Shown: positions 50,176 through 59,250 of the stretch, one piece after another
Position numbering within the stretch: the first letter of the stretch is position 1
Layout of the letters: the number at the start of each line of letters is the position of its first letter
Assembly (NCBI RefSeq): GCF_019139815.1
Contig: NZ_CP077079.1
Span: 2,542,001 to 2,606,000 of the forward strand
Reading direction: 5' to 3'
Origin: Pseudomonas asgharzadehiana
Lineage (GTDB): Bacteria; Pseudomonadota; Gammaproteobacteria; Pseudomonadales; Pseudomonadaceae
DNA: 64,000 nucleotides
Program-made: the position numbers and the translations under genes
Notes under the pieces: model-generated
The model's input: only the letters and a program-made list of their open reading frames with translations
Database searches by the model: none
What the model was told of the DNA's origin: nothing

Positions 50176-51408
50176 ATGAACCCATTACGTTCTGATAGCG
50201 CATCACCCCGTCAAGCCACCGGGCGCCGCGAAGGGCTGGTGCTGATGCTGGGCAGTAGCCTGACCATCATGGGCGCGGTCATGGTGGCGCCGGTGCTGCC
50301 CAAGCTCGGCGCCGAGTTCGGCCCGCTGCAATCGCATGCCGACATGCTGGTGCCGCTGGTGGTTACCGGGCCGGCATTGGCGATTGCAGTGTGCGCGCCC
50401 CTGGCCGGCTGGTTGGCCGACCGGGTCGGGCGCAAAAACTTGCTGATCCTCGCTACCTTGCTCTACGCCGTGCTCGGCGCGTTGCCGGCGGTACTGGACA
50501 ATTTGCCGACCATTGTGGGGATACGCCTGTTGTTCGGTGCCGCCGAAGCGGCGGTCATGACCTGTTGCGCCACGCTGATCGCCGACTATTGGCACGGCGA
50601 GGAACGCATGCGCTACATCAACCGGCAAGTGGTGACCATCGGCCTGGTGGGCGCGCTGTTCTTCGTAGTGGGCGGGGCGATGGGCGAGCATTCCTGGCGC
50701 CAACCGTTCCTGCTGTACCTGCTGCCATTGTTGCTGGTGCCGGTGATGATGAAAGTGCTGTGGGAGCCCGCGGCCAGCCGACAGCCCGTCGATAGGCCTG
50801 AAGAGGGGCGGGTGGCGATCCTGCCCGTGGTGATCGGTTACCTGCTGATTCTGTGCGGCATGATCCTGAGTTTTGTGGTGCCGATCCAGGCGCCGATTCT
50901 GCTGGTCGGCCTGGGCGTAACGTCGAGCACGATGATCGGGCTGTCAGCGGGGTTGAGCCTGCTGGCGACCCTCGGCGGTTCGCTGGCCTGGCCGTTGCTG
51001 CGCCGCCGCATCGGTATCGCCGGCTGCAACGCGTTGCTGCTGACGTTGCTGGGGTTGGGGCTGTGGCTGCTGATGCGCGGGCAAAGCTACAACGCAGTAC
51101 TGCTGGCGGTGCTGATTCATGGCCTGGGCGCCGGGCTGCTGGTGCCCAACGCGATGGCGCCGGTGATGAATGCCCTCAGCGCCAGAACCCGTGGGCGCGG
51201 CCTGGGCGGGTTCACCTCTTGCCTGTATTTCGGCCAGTTCGTCAGCCCGTTGGTGGTGGCACTGCTCAGTGCCCGCTCTGGCGACCTGCGCCTTTCCATT
51301 CAGTGGCTGGCGTTCGCCAGTGTGGTCTCCGCCCTGGTCTGGGCGCTGGCCGGCCTGCAAGCGCGACGCAAGGCGGCGACCCGAACGTTCGGCTCAAGTC
51401 ATTCGTAA
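50176..51408 (+). CDS. MFS transporter of the amidase module
   Basis: A 410-aa major facilitator with about 12 TM segments (LVLMLGSSLTIMGAVMVAPVLPKLGAEF in TM1; APLAGWLADRVGRKNLLI as the conserved loop 2-3 motif). It lies 10 bp after the channel gene and 16 bp before the amidase. The subfamily looks like drug/metabolite symporters, so direction is uncertain, but in this setting uptake of the amidase substrate is the simpler reading. Confidence 0.85.
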   Translation: MNPLRSDSASPRQATGRREGLVLMLGSSLTIMGAVMVAPVLPKLGAEFGPLQSHADMLVPLVVTGPALAIAVCAPLAGWLADRVGRKNLLILATLLYAVLGALPAVLDNLPTIVGIRLLFGAAEAAVMTCCATLIADYWHGEERMRYINRQVVTIGLVGALFFVVGGAMGEHSWRQPFLLYLLPLLLVPVMMKVLWEPAASRQPVDRPEEGRVAILPVVIGYLLILCGMILSFVVPIQAPILLVGLGVTSSTMIGLSAGLSLLATLGGSLAWPLLRRRIGIAGCNALLLTLLGLGLWLLMRGQSYNAVLLAVLIHGLGAGLLVPNAMAPVMNALSARTRGRGLGGFTSCLYFGQFVSPLVVALLSARSGDLRLSIQWLAFASVVSALVWALAGLQARRKAATRTFGSSHS

Positions 51409-51424
51409 TCAAGAGGACATGCAC

Positions 51425-52876
51425 ATGGACATCCACAACCTGCTGGACACCGAAGACGCCACCGGCTTGGCCGAGTGGCTGCGGCGCGGCGAGCTGCAAC
51501 CCGGCGAGCTGCTGGAGGCGGTCATCGACCGCATCGAGCTGGTCGAGCCGCAGCTCAATGCCGTGGCCGAGCGCCTGTACGATTCGGCCCGTGAAGCCGC
51601 TCGCACCCTGCAGCCCGGTGCCGGGGTGTTTGCCGGCGTGCCGACGTTGATCAAGGACCTGTTCTCGCCGGTCAACGGCGCGGCCATGACCAATGGTTCC
51701 CAGGCGCTGGGAGGGTTTCGCGCCGACTTCGACGCTGAGCTCGTGACCCGTCTGCGCCGAGCCGGTTGCGTGATTGCCGGTACCAGCACCTCGCCCGAAT
51801 TCGGCACCTCGTACTCCACCGAGTCCAACCGCTTTGGTGCCACGCGCAACCCTTGGAACATCAGCCACAGCGCGGGCGGTTCCAGCGGCGGCGCGGCGGC
51901 CCTGGTGGCGGCGCGCGTGGTGCCGTTTGCCCATGGCAACGATGGCGGTGGTTCGCTGCGCGTGCCGGCCTCCTGCTGCGGGGTGTTTGGCCTCAAGCCG
52001 AGTCGCGGGTTGTTACCTTCGGGGCCGATGATTGGCGAAGGGTGGGCGGGGATGGGCACGCCCCACGCCATCACCTTGTCGGTACGCGACAGTGCCGCGT
52101 TGCTGGATGCGACGGCGGGTATCGACCTTGGGGCGCCATACGCCGCGCCCTTGCAGGCGCAGCCCTATGTCTCGGCGCTGCAACGTGATCCACGGCCGCT
52201 GCGGATTGCACTGGTGGAGCAACTCGGGCCGTGGGCGACATCCAGCGAAGCGGTCGAATCCGTGCGCGCGGCGGCCAGGCTGTGCGAATCCCTGGGTCAC
52301 CATGTCGAGCCGGTGAAGCTGCCGGTGGCGCTGCCGGAGTTTCTCGATCAGGTGTTTACCATCATTGGCGCCAGCACCCGTCATTACCTCGACGTATTGG
52401 GCCAGATGCGCGGCTTTGCGGTGCAGCCCGAGGAGCTGGAGGCGCGTACGCGGATCATCTTGCGCAGCAAGGGCGAGGTCAGTGGTGCGCAGTACGCCGG
52501 CGCGGTGGAATGGATCCATACCTTGGGCCGTCAACTGGCGGTGTTCATGCAGAACTACGACTTGATCCTCACGCCGACCCTGGCCCGTGCGCCGGTACCG
52601 ATCGGTGAGCTGGACCTGCAGGACGACCGCCTGAGCCTGGATGAGTTGATCGAGCGCTTCCACAGCTACTCGCCGTTCACCGCACTGTTCAATGCCAGCG
52701 GGCAACCGGCGATGTCGGTACCGTTGCACTGGAGCGCGGCCGGCCTGCCGATGGGGGCGCATTTTGCTGCGCGTTTTGGCGAAGAAAGTACCTTGTTCGC
52801 GCTTGCTGCACAGTTGGAGCGGGCGCAGCCGTGGCGGGGGCGGGTACCGCCGATCAATGCCTGTGCCGCGCGCTAA
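51425..52876 (+). CDS. Amidase-signature hydrolase
   Basis: A 483-aa enzyme of the amidase signature family with the complete Ser-cisSer-Lys triad: Lys77 (PTLIKDLF), Ser153 in GGSSGG, and nucleophile Ser177 in GNDGGGSLRVP. It hydrolyses an amide, perhaps an aromatic or acyl amide, to acid plus ammonia or amine. The ATG at 51425 is 7 nt after AGAGGA; the one at 51419 is too close to the ribosome site. It ends the module, with its TAA sharing bases with the convergent ddpF stop (CTAA). Confidence 0.9.
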   Translation: MDIHNLLDTEDATGLAEWLRRGELQPGELLEAVIDRIELVEPQLNAVAERLYDSAREAARTLQPGAGVFAGVPTLIKDLFSPVNGAAMTNGSQALGGFRADFDAELVTRLRRAGCVIAGTSTSPEFGTSYSTESNRFGATRNPWNISHSAGGSSGGAAALVAARVVPFAHGNDGGGSLRVPASCCGVFGLKPSRGLLPSGPMIGEGWAGMGTPHAITLSVRDSAALLDATAGIDLGAPYAAPLQAQPYVSALQRDPRPLRIALVEQLGPWATSSEAVESVRAAARLCESLGHHVEPVKLPVALPEFLDQVFTIIGASTRHYLDVLGQMRGFAVQPEELEARTRIILRSKGEVSGAQYAGAVEWIHTLGRQLAVFMQNYDLILTPTLARAPVPIGELDLQDDRLSLDELIERFHSYSPFTALFNASGQPAMSVPLHWSAAGLPMGAHFAARFGEESTLFALAAQLERAQPWRGRVPPINACAAR

Positions 52877-53880
52877 CCGGCCGGTTGGGTTGGCAGCCCT
52901 TGCTCGGCTGACGCCAGGTGGCATCTGACTTGCTCAGTGCCACTGGAGCGGCTGGCCGGCAGTAACGCTTGAGGTCGTTCACAGCCAACCGTCGCCTGCG
53001 GGCAGCGATCACGGAAAAAGCAGCCTTTGGGCAAGTTGCGATTGCCGGGCAACTCGGTCGGTGCCGAGACATGCGCATCGTCCACGGGGGCTCCCAGACG
53101 GGGAACGGCTTCGAGCAACAAGCGCGTATAGGGATGGCGCGGATGCTCCAGCACCTGAGCCGCAGAACCCAGCTCCACCACCTGTCCCAGGTACATGACG
53201 GCCACCCGGTCCGCCATATGGCGCACCACCGATACGTTGTGGGAAATGAGGATATAGGTCAGTTGCCGAGCGCGCTGCAGCTCACTCAACAGATTGAGGA
53301 TTTGCGCCTGTACCGAAATGTCCAGCGCGGAGGTGGGCTCGTCCAGGACGATAATGTCCGGGTTCGACGACAGTGCCCGCGCGATCGCGATGCGTTGGCG
53401 CTGCCCACCGGAAAACTGGTGAGGGTAGCGGTCGAGGTACTCAGCCCGGATGCCGACCTGCGCGGCGACTTTGGCGGCGATGTCGCGCATATTCTGGCGG
53501 GGAGCGCTACGTTGTACGTAGAGCGGTTCAGTGATGATTTTCCAGATCGGCAGGCGCGGGTCCAACGAGGACTGCGGGTCCTGGAAGACGATCTGCACAT
53601 GGCTGCTGCGCTCGCTGTCGGTGTTGTATACCCAGTCGAGCCGGCCCGACGTCGGTTTGATCAAACCCATCAACAGTTGCGCCAGGGTGCTCTTGCCGCA
53701 GCCTGATTCGCCGACGATGCCCAGGGTTTCACCGGCCTGCACCTGCAGGTCAATGCCATTGAGCGCGTGTGCCACGGCTTTGGGTCTTCCCAACCAGTCA
53801 GTGCCCATCGGGTAGTGCACCCTGACGTCCTGCAAGCCCAGGATGGGCGGGCGGGTGGCGAGCGTGGCGATGTCATTCAT
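52873..53880 (-). CDS. ddpF: Dipeptide ABC transporter ATP-binding protein DdpF
   Basis: A 335-aa ABC ATPase: Walker A GESGCGKST near residue 53, Q-loop FQDPQSSLDPR, signature FSGGQRQR, Walker B IIVLDEPTSALD and H-loop ISHN. The C-terminal Cys-rich tail (GCFFRDRCPQATVGCERP) is typical of dipeptide/oligopeptide transporter ATPases. It pairs with DdpD. The order X-A-B-C-D-F is that of the E. coli D-alanyl-D-alanine transporter, on which the symbol rests. It overlaps ddpD by 4 nt. Confidence 0.85.
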   Translation of the reverse strand: MNDIATLATRPPILGLQDVRVHYPMGTDWLGRPKAVAHALNGIDLQVQAGETLGIVGESGCGKSTLAQLLMGLIKPTSGRLDWVYNTDSERSSHVQIVFQDPQSSLDPRLPIWKIITEPLYVQRSAPRQNMRDIAAKVAAQVGIRAEYLDRYPHQFSGGQRQRIAIARALSSNPDIIVLDEPTSALDISVQAQILNLLSELQRARQLTYILISHNVSVVRHMADRVAVMYLGQVVELGSAAQVLEHPRHPYTRLLLEAVPRLGAPVDDAHVSAPTELPGNRNLPKGCFFRDRCPQATVGCERPQALLPASRSSGTEQVRCHLASAEQGLPTQPAG

Positions 53881-54917
53881 GAGTGCAACTCCAGGGATGA
53901 GGGGGAGGGCGCCTCGACCAACCAACACGCGCTTTGGTGGCCGGTTCGGGCATCGACGGACTGCATCGGCGGGCGCTCGGCACATCGCGCCATGGCATGG
54001 GGGCAGCGCTCGCGAAACGTGCAGCCTTCGGGCAAGGCGGCCAGGTTGGGCACCTGGCCTGGGATGGTCATCAGGTCCTGACCTGGCTCGACCTGTTCCG
54101 GCAAGCCGCAGAGCAACCCCTTCGTGTAGGGATGACGGGGATCAGCCATTACCTGGGCGGTCATGCCTTGCTCGACCACCGCGCCGGTGTACATCACGTA
54201 CACCCGGTCGCAAAACTGCGAGACCAGAGCCATGTCATGGGTAATCAGCAGGATCGCCGTGCCCCGTTGGCGAGCCTTTTCGCGCAGCAGCAACAAGACC
54301 TGGCGCTGCACGGTGACGTCGAGCGCGGTGGTCGGCTCGTCGGCGATCAACAATTGCGGATCGCAGGAGAACGCCAAGGCGATCATGACCCGCTGGCGCA
54401 TGCCGCCGGACAGTTCGAACGGGTAACTGTGCATGACCTGCTCGGGGTCGGCGATGTGCATGTCGCGCAGCAAGGCGATGGCTTTGGCGCGGGCTGCGCA
54501 CGTGCTCAGCTTTTGGTGATGAATGATCACATCGAGCATCTGCCGGCCGATACGCCGGGTCGGGTTGAGTGCGGTCATCGGCTCTTGAAAAATCATCGCG
54601 ACGTCTTTGCCACGCACCTTGAGCAGATCTTTTTCCAAGGCGCCCAGCATGTCTCGTCCCAGAATGCGCAGCGCCCCGCTTTTGACCGCGTAGGCGCGTT
54701 CCGGCAGCAAGCGCATGCTCAGCATGGCGGTCACCGATTTTCCCGAGCCCGACTCACCGATCACGCCGACAATTTCGCCGGCCTTGACCTCCAGGGAGAC
54801 ACCGTTGAGCGCTTTTACGGTGCTGCGGTATGCCGGGAATTCAATCCGCAGGTTGTCGATGGACAGCACGGGTTCGCGTGAATGGGCAGTGACCTGTGGC
54901 TGGATAGGCATGCTCAT
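53877..54917 (-). CDS. ddpD: Dipeptide ABC transporter ATP-binding protein DdpD
   Basis: A 346-aa ABC ATPase with Walker A GESGSGKSV, Q-loop FQEPMTALNP, signature LSGGMRQR, Walker B LLIADEPTTALD and H-loop ITHD, and the Cys-rich tail GCTFRERCPHAMARC. The start is put at 54917, where ATGA overlaps the ddpC stop; an ATG two codons later (54911) has better spacing from the AGGGG ribosome site and is the alternative. Confidence 0.85.
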   Translation of the reverse strand: MSMPIQPQVTAHSREPVLSIDNLRIEFPAYRSTVKALNGVSLEVKAGEIVGVIGESGSGKSVTAMLSMRLLPERAYAVKSGALRILGRDMLGALEKDLLKVRGKDVAMIFQEPMTALNPTRRIGRQMLDVIIHHQKLSTCAARAKAIALLRDMHIADPEQVMHSYPFELSGGMRQRVMIALAFSCDPQLLIADEPTTALDVTVQRQVLLLLREKARQRGTAILLITHDMALVSQFCDRVYVMYTGAVVEQGMTAQVMADPRHPYTKGLLCGLPEQVEPGQDLMTIPGQVPNLAALPEGCTFRERCPHAMARCAERPPMQSVDARTGHQSACWLVEAPSPSSLELHS

Positions 54918-55813
54918 TTCCCCTGCTGGCGTGGGTCGAGCAGGTCGCGTACGCCGTCGCCCAATAAGTTGAACCCGGTCGCGGTGATCAAGATTGCGAC
55001 CCCTGGAAAGGTGGAGTACCACCACTGGTCAAGAATGTAGTTGCGTCCGGTTGAGACCATGGCGCCCCATTCGGCGGTCGGTTGCTGCGCACCCAGGCCG
55101 ATGAAGCCCAAGGCGGAGGCCATCAGGATCGCGCTGCCGATATCCAGGCTCAGTTGCACCAGCAGGGGCGGCATGGCGTTACGGGCGACGTGCCAGCTCA
55201 CCATGTGCCAGCGCCCAGCGCCGAAGGTTTCGGCGGCTTTCACGTAGCCCATCTGCCGAATGCTCAGGGCCTGGCCACGCGCCAGGCGCACATAGAACGG
55301 AACCCGCACCAGGGTAATCGCCAGCATCGCATTGAACAGGCTGGGGCCCAACGCGGCGGCCAGCGCCATGATCAGCACCAGCGACGGCACCGACAGCATG
55401 ATGTCCATCACACGCATCACCAGGCGGTCGAAGCGCCCGCCAATGATCCCGGACATGCAACCGAGCAAGCCACCGGCCAGGCACGACGTGAAGGCCACGA
55501 ACAGGCCGACGCCCACCGATTGCCGGCTGCCGTACAGCACCCGGCTGAACAGGTCACGCCCGACTTCATCGGTGCCGAACCAATGCTGCGCCGAAGGCGC
55601 CGCCAGCCGCTGCGCCAGGTTCAATGCGTTGGGGTCATGGGGCGCGAGCCACGGTGCGAACAGCATCACCAGCAGCACCGCGAGGGTGATCAGCAGCCCG
55701 GCCATGGTCAGCGGGCTGCGCCTTAGCTGGTGGGCCAAGTACGCGAGCTTGTCCTGCCAGCGGTTCATTTTCGGCAGCGGTTTGACGGCAGGTGCAACCA
55801 GGGAATCAGACAT
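54914..55813 (-). CDS. ddpC: Dipeptide ABC transporter permease DdpC
   Basis: A 299-aa inner membrane permease of the OppC/DppC type. An N-terminal TM segment (MAGLLITLAVLLVMLFAPWLAP) is followed by HDPNALNLAQRLAAPSAQHWFGTDEVGRDLFSRVLYGSR, the OppC hallmark, and the EAA loop around GAGRWHMVSWHVARNAMPPLL. Two base pairs separate it from ddpB. Confidence 0.88.
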   Translation of the reverse strand: MSDSLVAPAVKPLPKMNRWQDKLAYLAHQLRRSPLTMAGLLITLAVLLVMLFAPWLAPHDPNALNLAQRLAAPSAQHWFGTDEVGRDLFSRVLYGSRQSVGVGLFVAFTSCLAGGLLGCMSGIIGGRFDRLVMRVMDIMLSVPSLVLIMALAAALGPSLFNAMLAITLVRVPFYVRLARGQALSIRQMGYVKAAETFGAGRWHMVSWHVARNAMPPLLVQLSLDIGSAILMASALGFIGLGAQQPTAEWGAMVSTGRNYILDQWWYSTFPGVAILITATGFNLLGDGVRDLLDPRQQGK

Positions 55814-55815
55814 TG

Positions 55816-56832
55816 TCAGTTAACCTCGCCAATGCGCGGGTCGATCACGCGATACAACAGATCGATGGTCATGTTGAGCAGTACGTAGATGAACGACACC
55901 AGGATGGCGAAGCCCATGACGGCCGGGAAATCCAGCGATTGGATTGACTTGACGACGTAGGCGCCCATGCCCGGCCAGGCGAACACCGTTTCGGTCAGCA
56001 CCGCGCCATACAGCAGGTCGCCGAGGGTCAAGCCCAGCACCGTGATGGAAGGAATCAGTGCATTGGGCAGCGCATGGCGAAGGATCACGGTCCACTTCGA
56101 CAACCCGTAGGCGCGTGCCGTGCGTATGTAGTCTTCGCCGAGCTGATCCAGCATCGCCGAGCGGATCTGCCGCGCGATAACCCCCAGGTTGACGAACCCC
56201 AGGGTGACGGCGGGCAGGATCAGGTGTTTGAGTGCGTTGCAAAACAGCGCCATGTCGCCGGCAATCAGTGAATCGATCAGGTAGAAGCCGGTAAACGTCG
56301 GCGGTGGGGTCAAGCCTTCATCGAGTCGCCCGCTGCCGGGCAGCCAGTTCAGATGACCGTAGAAGACGACGATCAGCCCCAGGCCCAGCCAGAAGGCGGG
56401 GGTGGAGATGCCGGTTACCGCCAGGGTCCTGGCGATCTGGTCGATAAGGCGATTGTGGTAGACCGCCGACAACACACCGAGCGGCACGCCCACCAGGATC
56501 GACAATGTCAGCGCGGCGAAGGCCAGCTCCAGGGTGGCCGGGAAAAACGCCTGCAAGTCTTCAAGCACCGGGCGGCTGGTTCGGATCGAGGTGCCCAGGT
56601 CGCCATGAAACAGGTCAAGCATGTAACGCCCGTATTGCTGGTACAGCGGCAGGTCCAGGCCCAATTGATGCCGAATATGCTCGACAATCGCATCCGTGGC
56701 GCGGTCGCCCGCGATCAGGCGCGCCGGATCGCCGGGGATAAGATGGGAAATCGAAAAGGTGATCAGCGAAACCCCGAACACCACCAGAAGGAGGCCGCCG
56801 AGACGTTTTCGCACTGTATTCAGGAAGGCCAT
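55816..56832 (-). CDS. ddpB: Dipeptide ABC transporter permease DdpB
   Basis: A 338-aa inner membrane permease of the OppB/DppB type: N-terminal RLGGLLLVVFGVSLITFSISHLIPGDPAR, the periplasmic GLDLPLYQQYGRYMLDLFHGDLGTSIRTSRPV, and the EAA loop ARAYGLSKWTVILRHALPNALIP. It forms the channel together with DdpC. It follows ddpA by 106 bp. Confidence 0.88.
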   Translation of the reverse strand: MAFLNTVRKRLGGLLLVVFGVSLITFSISHLIPGDPARLIAGDRATDAIVEHIRHQLGLDLPLYQQYGRYMLDLFHGDLGTSIRTSRPVLEDLQAFFPATLELAFAALTLSILVGVPLGVLSAVYHNRLIDQIARTLAVTGISTPAFWLGLGLIVVFYGHLNWLPGSGRLDEGLTPPPTFTGFYLIDSLIAGDMALFCNALKHLILPAVTLGFVNLGVIARQIRSAMLDQLGEDYIRTARAYGLSKWTVILRHALPNALIPSITVLGLTLGDLLYGAVLTETVFAWPGMGAYVVKSIQSLDFPAVMGFAILVSFIYVLLNMTIDLLYRVIDPRIGEVN

Positions 56833-56938
56833 AGGGCACCTCGGTCACTCTATAAAGGGGGGCAGGGCCAGGCTGCTCGCGGGCATGGCGTGGCAGCGGG
56901 CTCGCGTGAGCCGCGAGGCCGCTGCCGCCCGCCGTGGC

Positions 56939-58495
56939 TTACTTGGTGATCGTGCCGATGTTGAAGACTTGCTCAAGCATCGGGTTGAACACATACCCCT
57001 TGACCTTGTCGCTCATCGGCAAGGTGTAGGCCTTTTGGTAGAGATAGGCGTAGACGCTGTCATTGAGCACGATCTTCTGCGCCTGCTGATACAGCTCGAC
57101 ACGCTTGGCCATGTCGTTGGTGGTGGCCGATTCACGAATCAGTTTGTCGACCGCCGGGTTGTCGTACAGGGAACGGTTGCCCGCCAGCCCCTTGAGCTTG
57201 GAGTCGAAAAAGAAATTCATGAACATGTAGGGGTCGGCAAAATCCGGGCTCCATGAGCCGATGGCGACGTCGAAATCCCCCGTGCCCAAGCGTTCACGCA
57301 TGCTGGCGTTGGCCAGTTTTTCCATCTTCAGGTTGACGCCGATCGATTGCAGGCCGGCTTGCAAGGTCAAGCCGATGGGTTCCCAGTTCGGGTCTTTGTC
57401 GGAATACATGAAGGTCAGGTTACTGACTTTTGGCGAGACCCTGGCCAGGTCCGCCTTGGCTTTGCTCAGGTCCTGCTTGAGCGCCGGCAGCTTTTCGTCA
57501 TACGCCCACATGCCCTGTGGAATCGGGCCGTTCAATGGTTTTGCCTTGCCGCCCAGGATGCCTTGGATAATCCCGTTGTAGTCGACCGACTCAATGATTG
57601 CGCGGCGGGCATCCGGGTTGTTCAGCGGCGCTTTCTGCGTGTTCAGGTAGAGCATCGTCACCCGCAGCGAGGGGTAATCACCGATCACAATCCCGGGTTT
57701 TTTCGCCAGGGCCTGGAGCTGGTCCTCCGGCATGTCTTCGATGATGTCCAGGTCGCCATGTTCCAGTTGCAGGCGGCGTACCGAGGCCTCGCCGATGATC
57801 TTGACGACGACCTTGTTCAGGGTCGGCTTGGGGCCGGCGTAGTAGCTGTTCTGTTCCATGGTCAGGGCCTGGCCTTTCTGCCAGTTGATCAGTTTGAACG
57901 CCCCGGAGCCGGCGGTATGCGTCGACAGATAGGTCTCGGCACCTTCAGGCTTCTTGGCCACGGCGGGGTTCACGATAGCGGCGCCGTTGTGCGCCAGCGT
58001 CGACAGAAACGGTGCATAGGGCGCTTTGAGGGTAAAGCGCACCGTCATTGGGTCGACCATGCTGACGTCCATATCTTCAGGGAACGCTCCCGAAGGCCCT
58101 TGTTTGAGTTTCATCACGCGATCAAAGGAAAACTTGACCGCCTCGGCATTCACCTCGGAGCCGTCATCGAACTTGTTGCCGGGCTTGAGCTTGAATTCCC
58201 AGGTGAGGTTGTCCGGTGAGGTCGACCAACTGGCGGCAAGTTCGCCTTGCACTTCGGTGCTGCCTTTGCCGTTTTCGACCTTGTACGTCACCAGGCGCTG
58301 ATAAGCCGGGTAGGTAATGGCCCAGTCGTTGTTATCGATGGTCACCGCCGGGTCGAGCGTTTGAGGATCGGACGGTTTACCGATCATCAAGGTGTCCTGG
58401 GGTACGGCCGCACTGGCCGCCTGAAATGAGCCGAGGCCCATTGCGCTGAAGAAAACAGCCATCGCCAGATGACGAGGTTCAACGATTGATTTCAT
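56939..58495 (-). CDS. ddpA: Periplasmic dipeptide-binding protein DdpA
   Basis: A 518-aa solute-binding protein of the DppA/OppA (SBP_bac_5) family, with a signal peptide of about 29 residues (ending ASAA) and the family pattern TLDPAVTIDNNDWAITYPAYQRLVTY. The later LRVTMLYLNTQKAPLNNPDARRAI is the conserved strand of peptide binders. It delivers the dipeptide to DdpBCDF. A 153-bp gap with no visible gene separates it from ddpX and may hold an internal promoter or an attenuating structure, but I see no clear one. Confidence 0.87.
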   Translation of the reverse strand: MKSIVEPRHLAMAVFFSAMGLGSFQAASAAVPQDTLMIGKPSDPQTLDPAVTIDNNDWAITYPAYQRLVTYKVENGKGSTEVQGELAASWSTSPDNLTWEFKLKPGNKFDDGSEVNAEAVKFSFDRVMKLKQGPSGAFPEDMDVSMVDPMTVRFTLKAPYAPFLSTLAHNGAAIVNPAVAKKPEGAETYLSTHTAGSGAFKLINWQKGQALTMEQNSYYAGPKPTLNKVVVKIIGEASVRRLQLEHGDLDIIEDMPEDQLQALAKKPGIVIGDYPSLRVTMLYLNTQKAPLNNPDARRAIIESVDYNGIIQGILGGKAKPLNGPIPQGMWAYDEKLPALKQDLSKAKADLARVSPKVSNLTFMYSDKDPNWEPIGLTLQAGLQSIGVNLKMEKLANASMRERLGTGDFDVAIGSWSPDFADPYMFMNFFFDSKLKGLAGNRSLYDNPAVDKLIRESATTNDMAKRVELYQQAQKIVLNDSVYAYLYQKAYTLPMSDKVKGYVFNPMLEQVFNIGTITK

Positions 58496-58648
58496 GCCGG
58501 TTCCTTTATCGTTCGATGTATGGAATTTTTCAGGTTTTTTATTGGTGCTTTACCGGGCAGTAAACGGGCTGCGTCAGGGCAACCCAGTGTTGCTGTTGTT
58601 CTACGCCGGGATTTATAGAGGCCCCGGTCGGGTGTCACGGTCATTGGA

Positions 58649-59206
58649 TCAAGGGGCGGGCGCGACTGACGGGTCGTCAATCAGTGGGTACTGCTGTGCA
58701 TCAGGTAATTCGTAATGCCACCACTCGCTGTCTATGTAGGTGAATCCGGACGCGAGCATGATCCCTAGCAGGATCAAGCGGTTCTGTTGCACCTGGGGAG
58801 GAAGATCAACATAGAACTGGTGCGACTTTTCGCGCATGTCGTCAAACCCGGTGCCCATATCCAATGCCTTGCCATTGGCATCGATCAGCGTGAGATCGAC
58901 GGCCACGCCGCGACTGTGATGCGAGCCCAGGGCGGGGTCGCGAACGTATTCGGCATTGGGCAGCGCGGCCCACAACAGGTATTGAGCGTACGGCGGCCGG
59001 TAGGCGTCGAGAATGCGCAGGCTCAAACCCGCCTGGTGGGCCAGTTGGCAGGCCTTGCGCAGGCAGGCGTGAGCGTCGGGGTGTAACAGGCAGCGCGGGT
59101 CCTGATAGATCTGTTTGCCGGCCAGGTTATCGGCCCTGGCGTACACCAGGTCGACCTCGATTTTCAACGCCTGGGCATCCACTTCGATGAGGGGGTTGTT
59201 ATTCAC
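58649..59206 (-). CDS. ddpX: D-alanyl-D-alanine dipeptidase (VanX/DdpX family)
   Basis: A 185-aa zinc peptidase. Zinc ligands by the SxHxxGxAxD motif are His97 and Asp104, with His164 in EWWH; Glu161 is the catalytic base and Arg70 matches VanX Arg71. It splits D-Ala-D-Ala, or similar dipeptides, for use as carbon and nitrogen. The start is the GTG at 59206 with GGAG 7 nt upstream; the longer ATG at 59254 would overlap rpiR and has no ribosome site. No signal peptide, so it is cytoplasmic like E. coli DdpX. Confidence 0.88.
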   Translation of the reverse strand: MNNNPLIEVDAQALKIEVDLVYARADNLAGKQIYQDPRCLLHPDAHACLRKACQLAHQAGLSLRILDAYRPPYAQYLLWAALPNAEYVRDPALGSHHSRGVAVDLTLIDANGKALDMGTGFDDMREKSHQFYVDLPPQVQQNRLILLGIMLASGFTYIDSEWWHYELPDAQQYPLIDDPSVAPAP

Positions 59207-59250
59207 TTCAAGGCTCCAGCACAGACGTTGAATGGGGCATCGCCACGTGA

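Noticed and set aside
58496..58648. Small gene or riboswitch between ddpX and ddpA
   Set aside because: The only short frame runs into ddpX, has no ribosome site, and I could not find a convincing structure or promoter.
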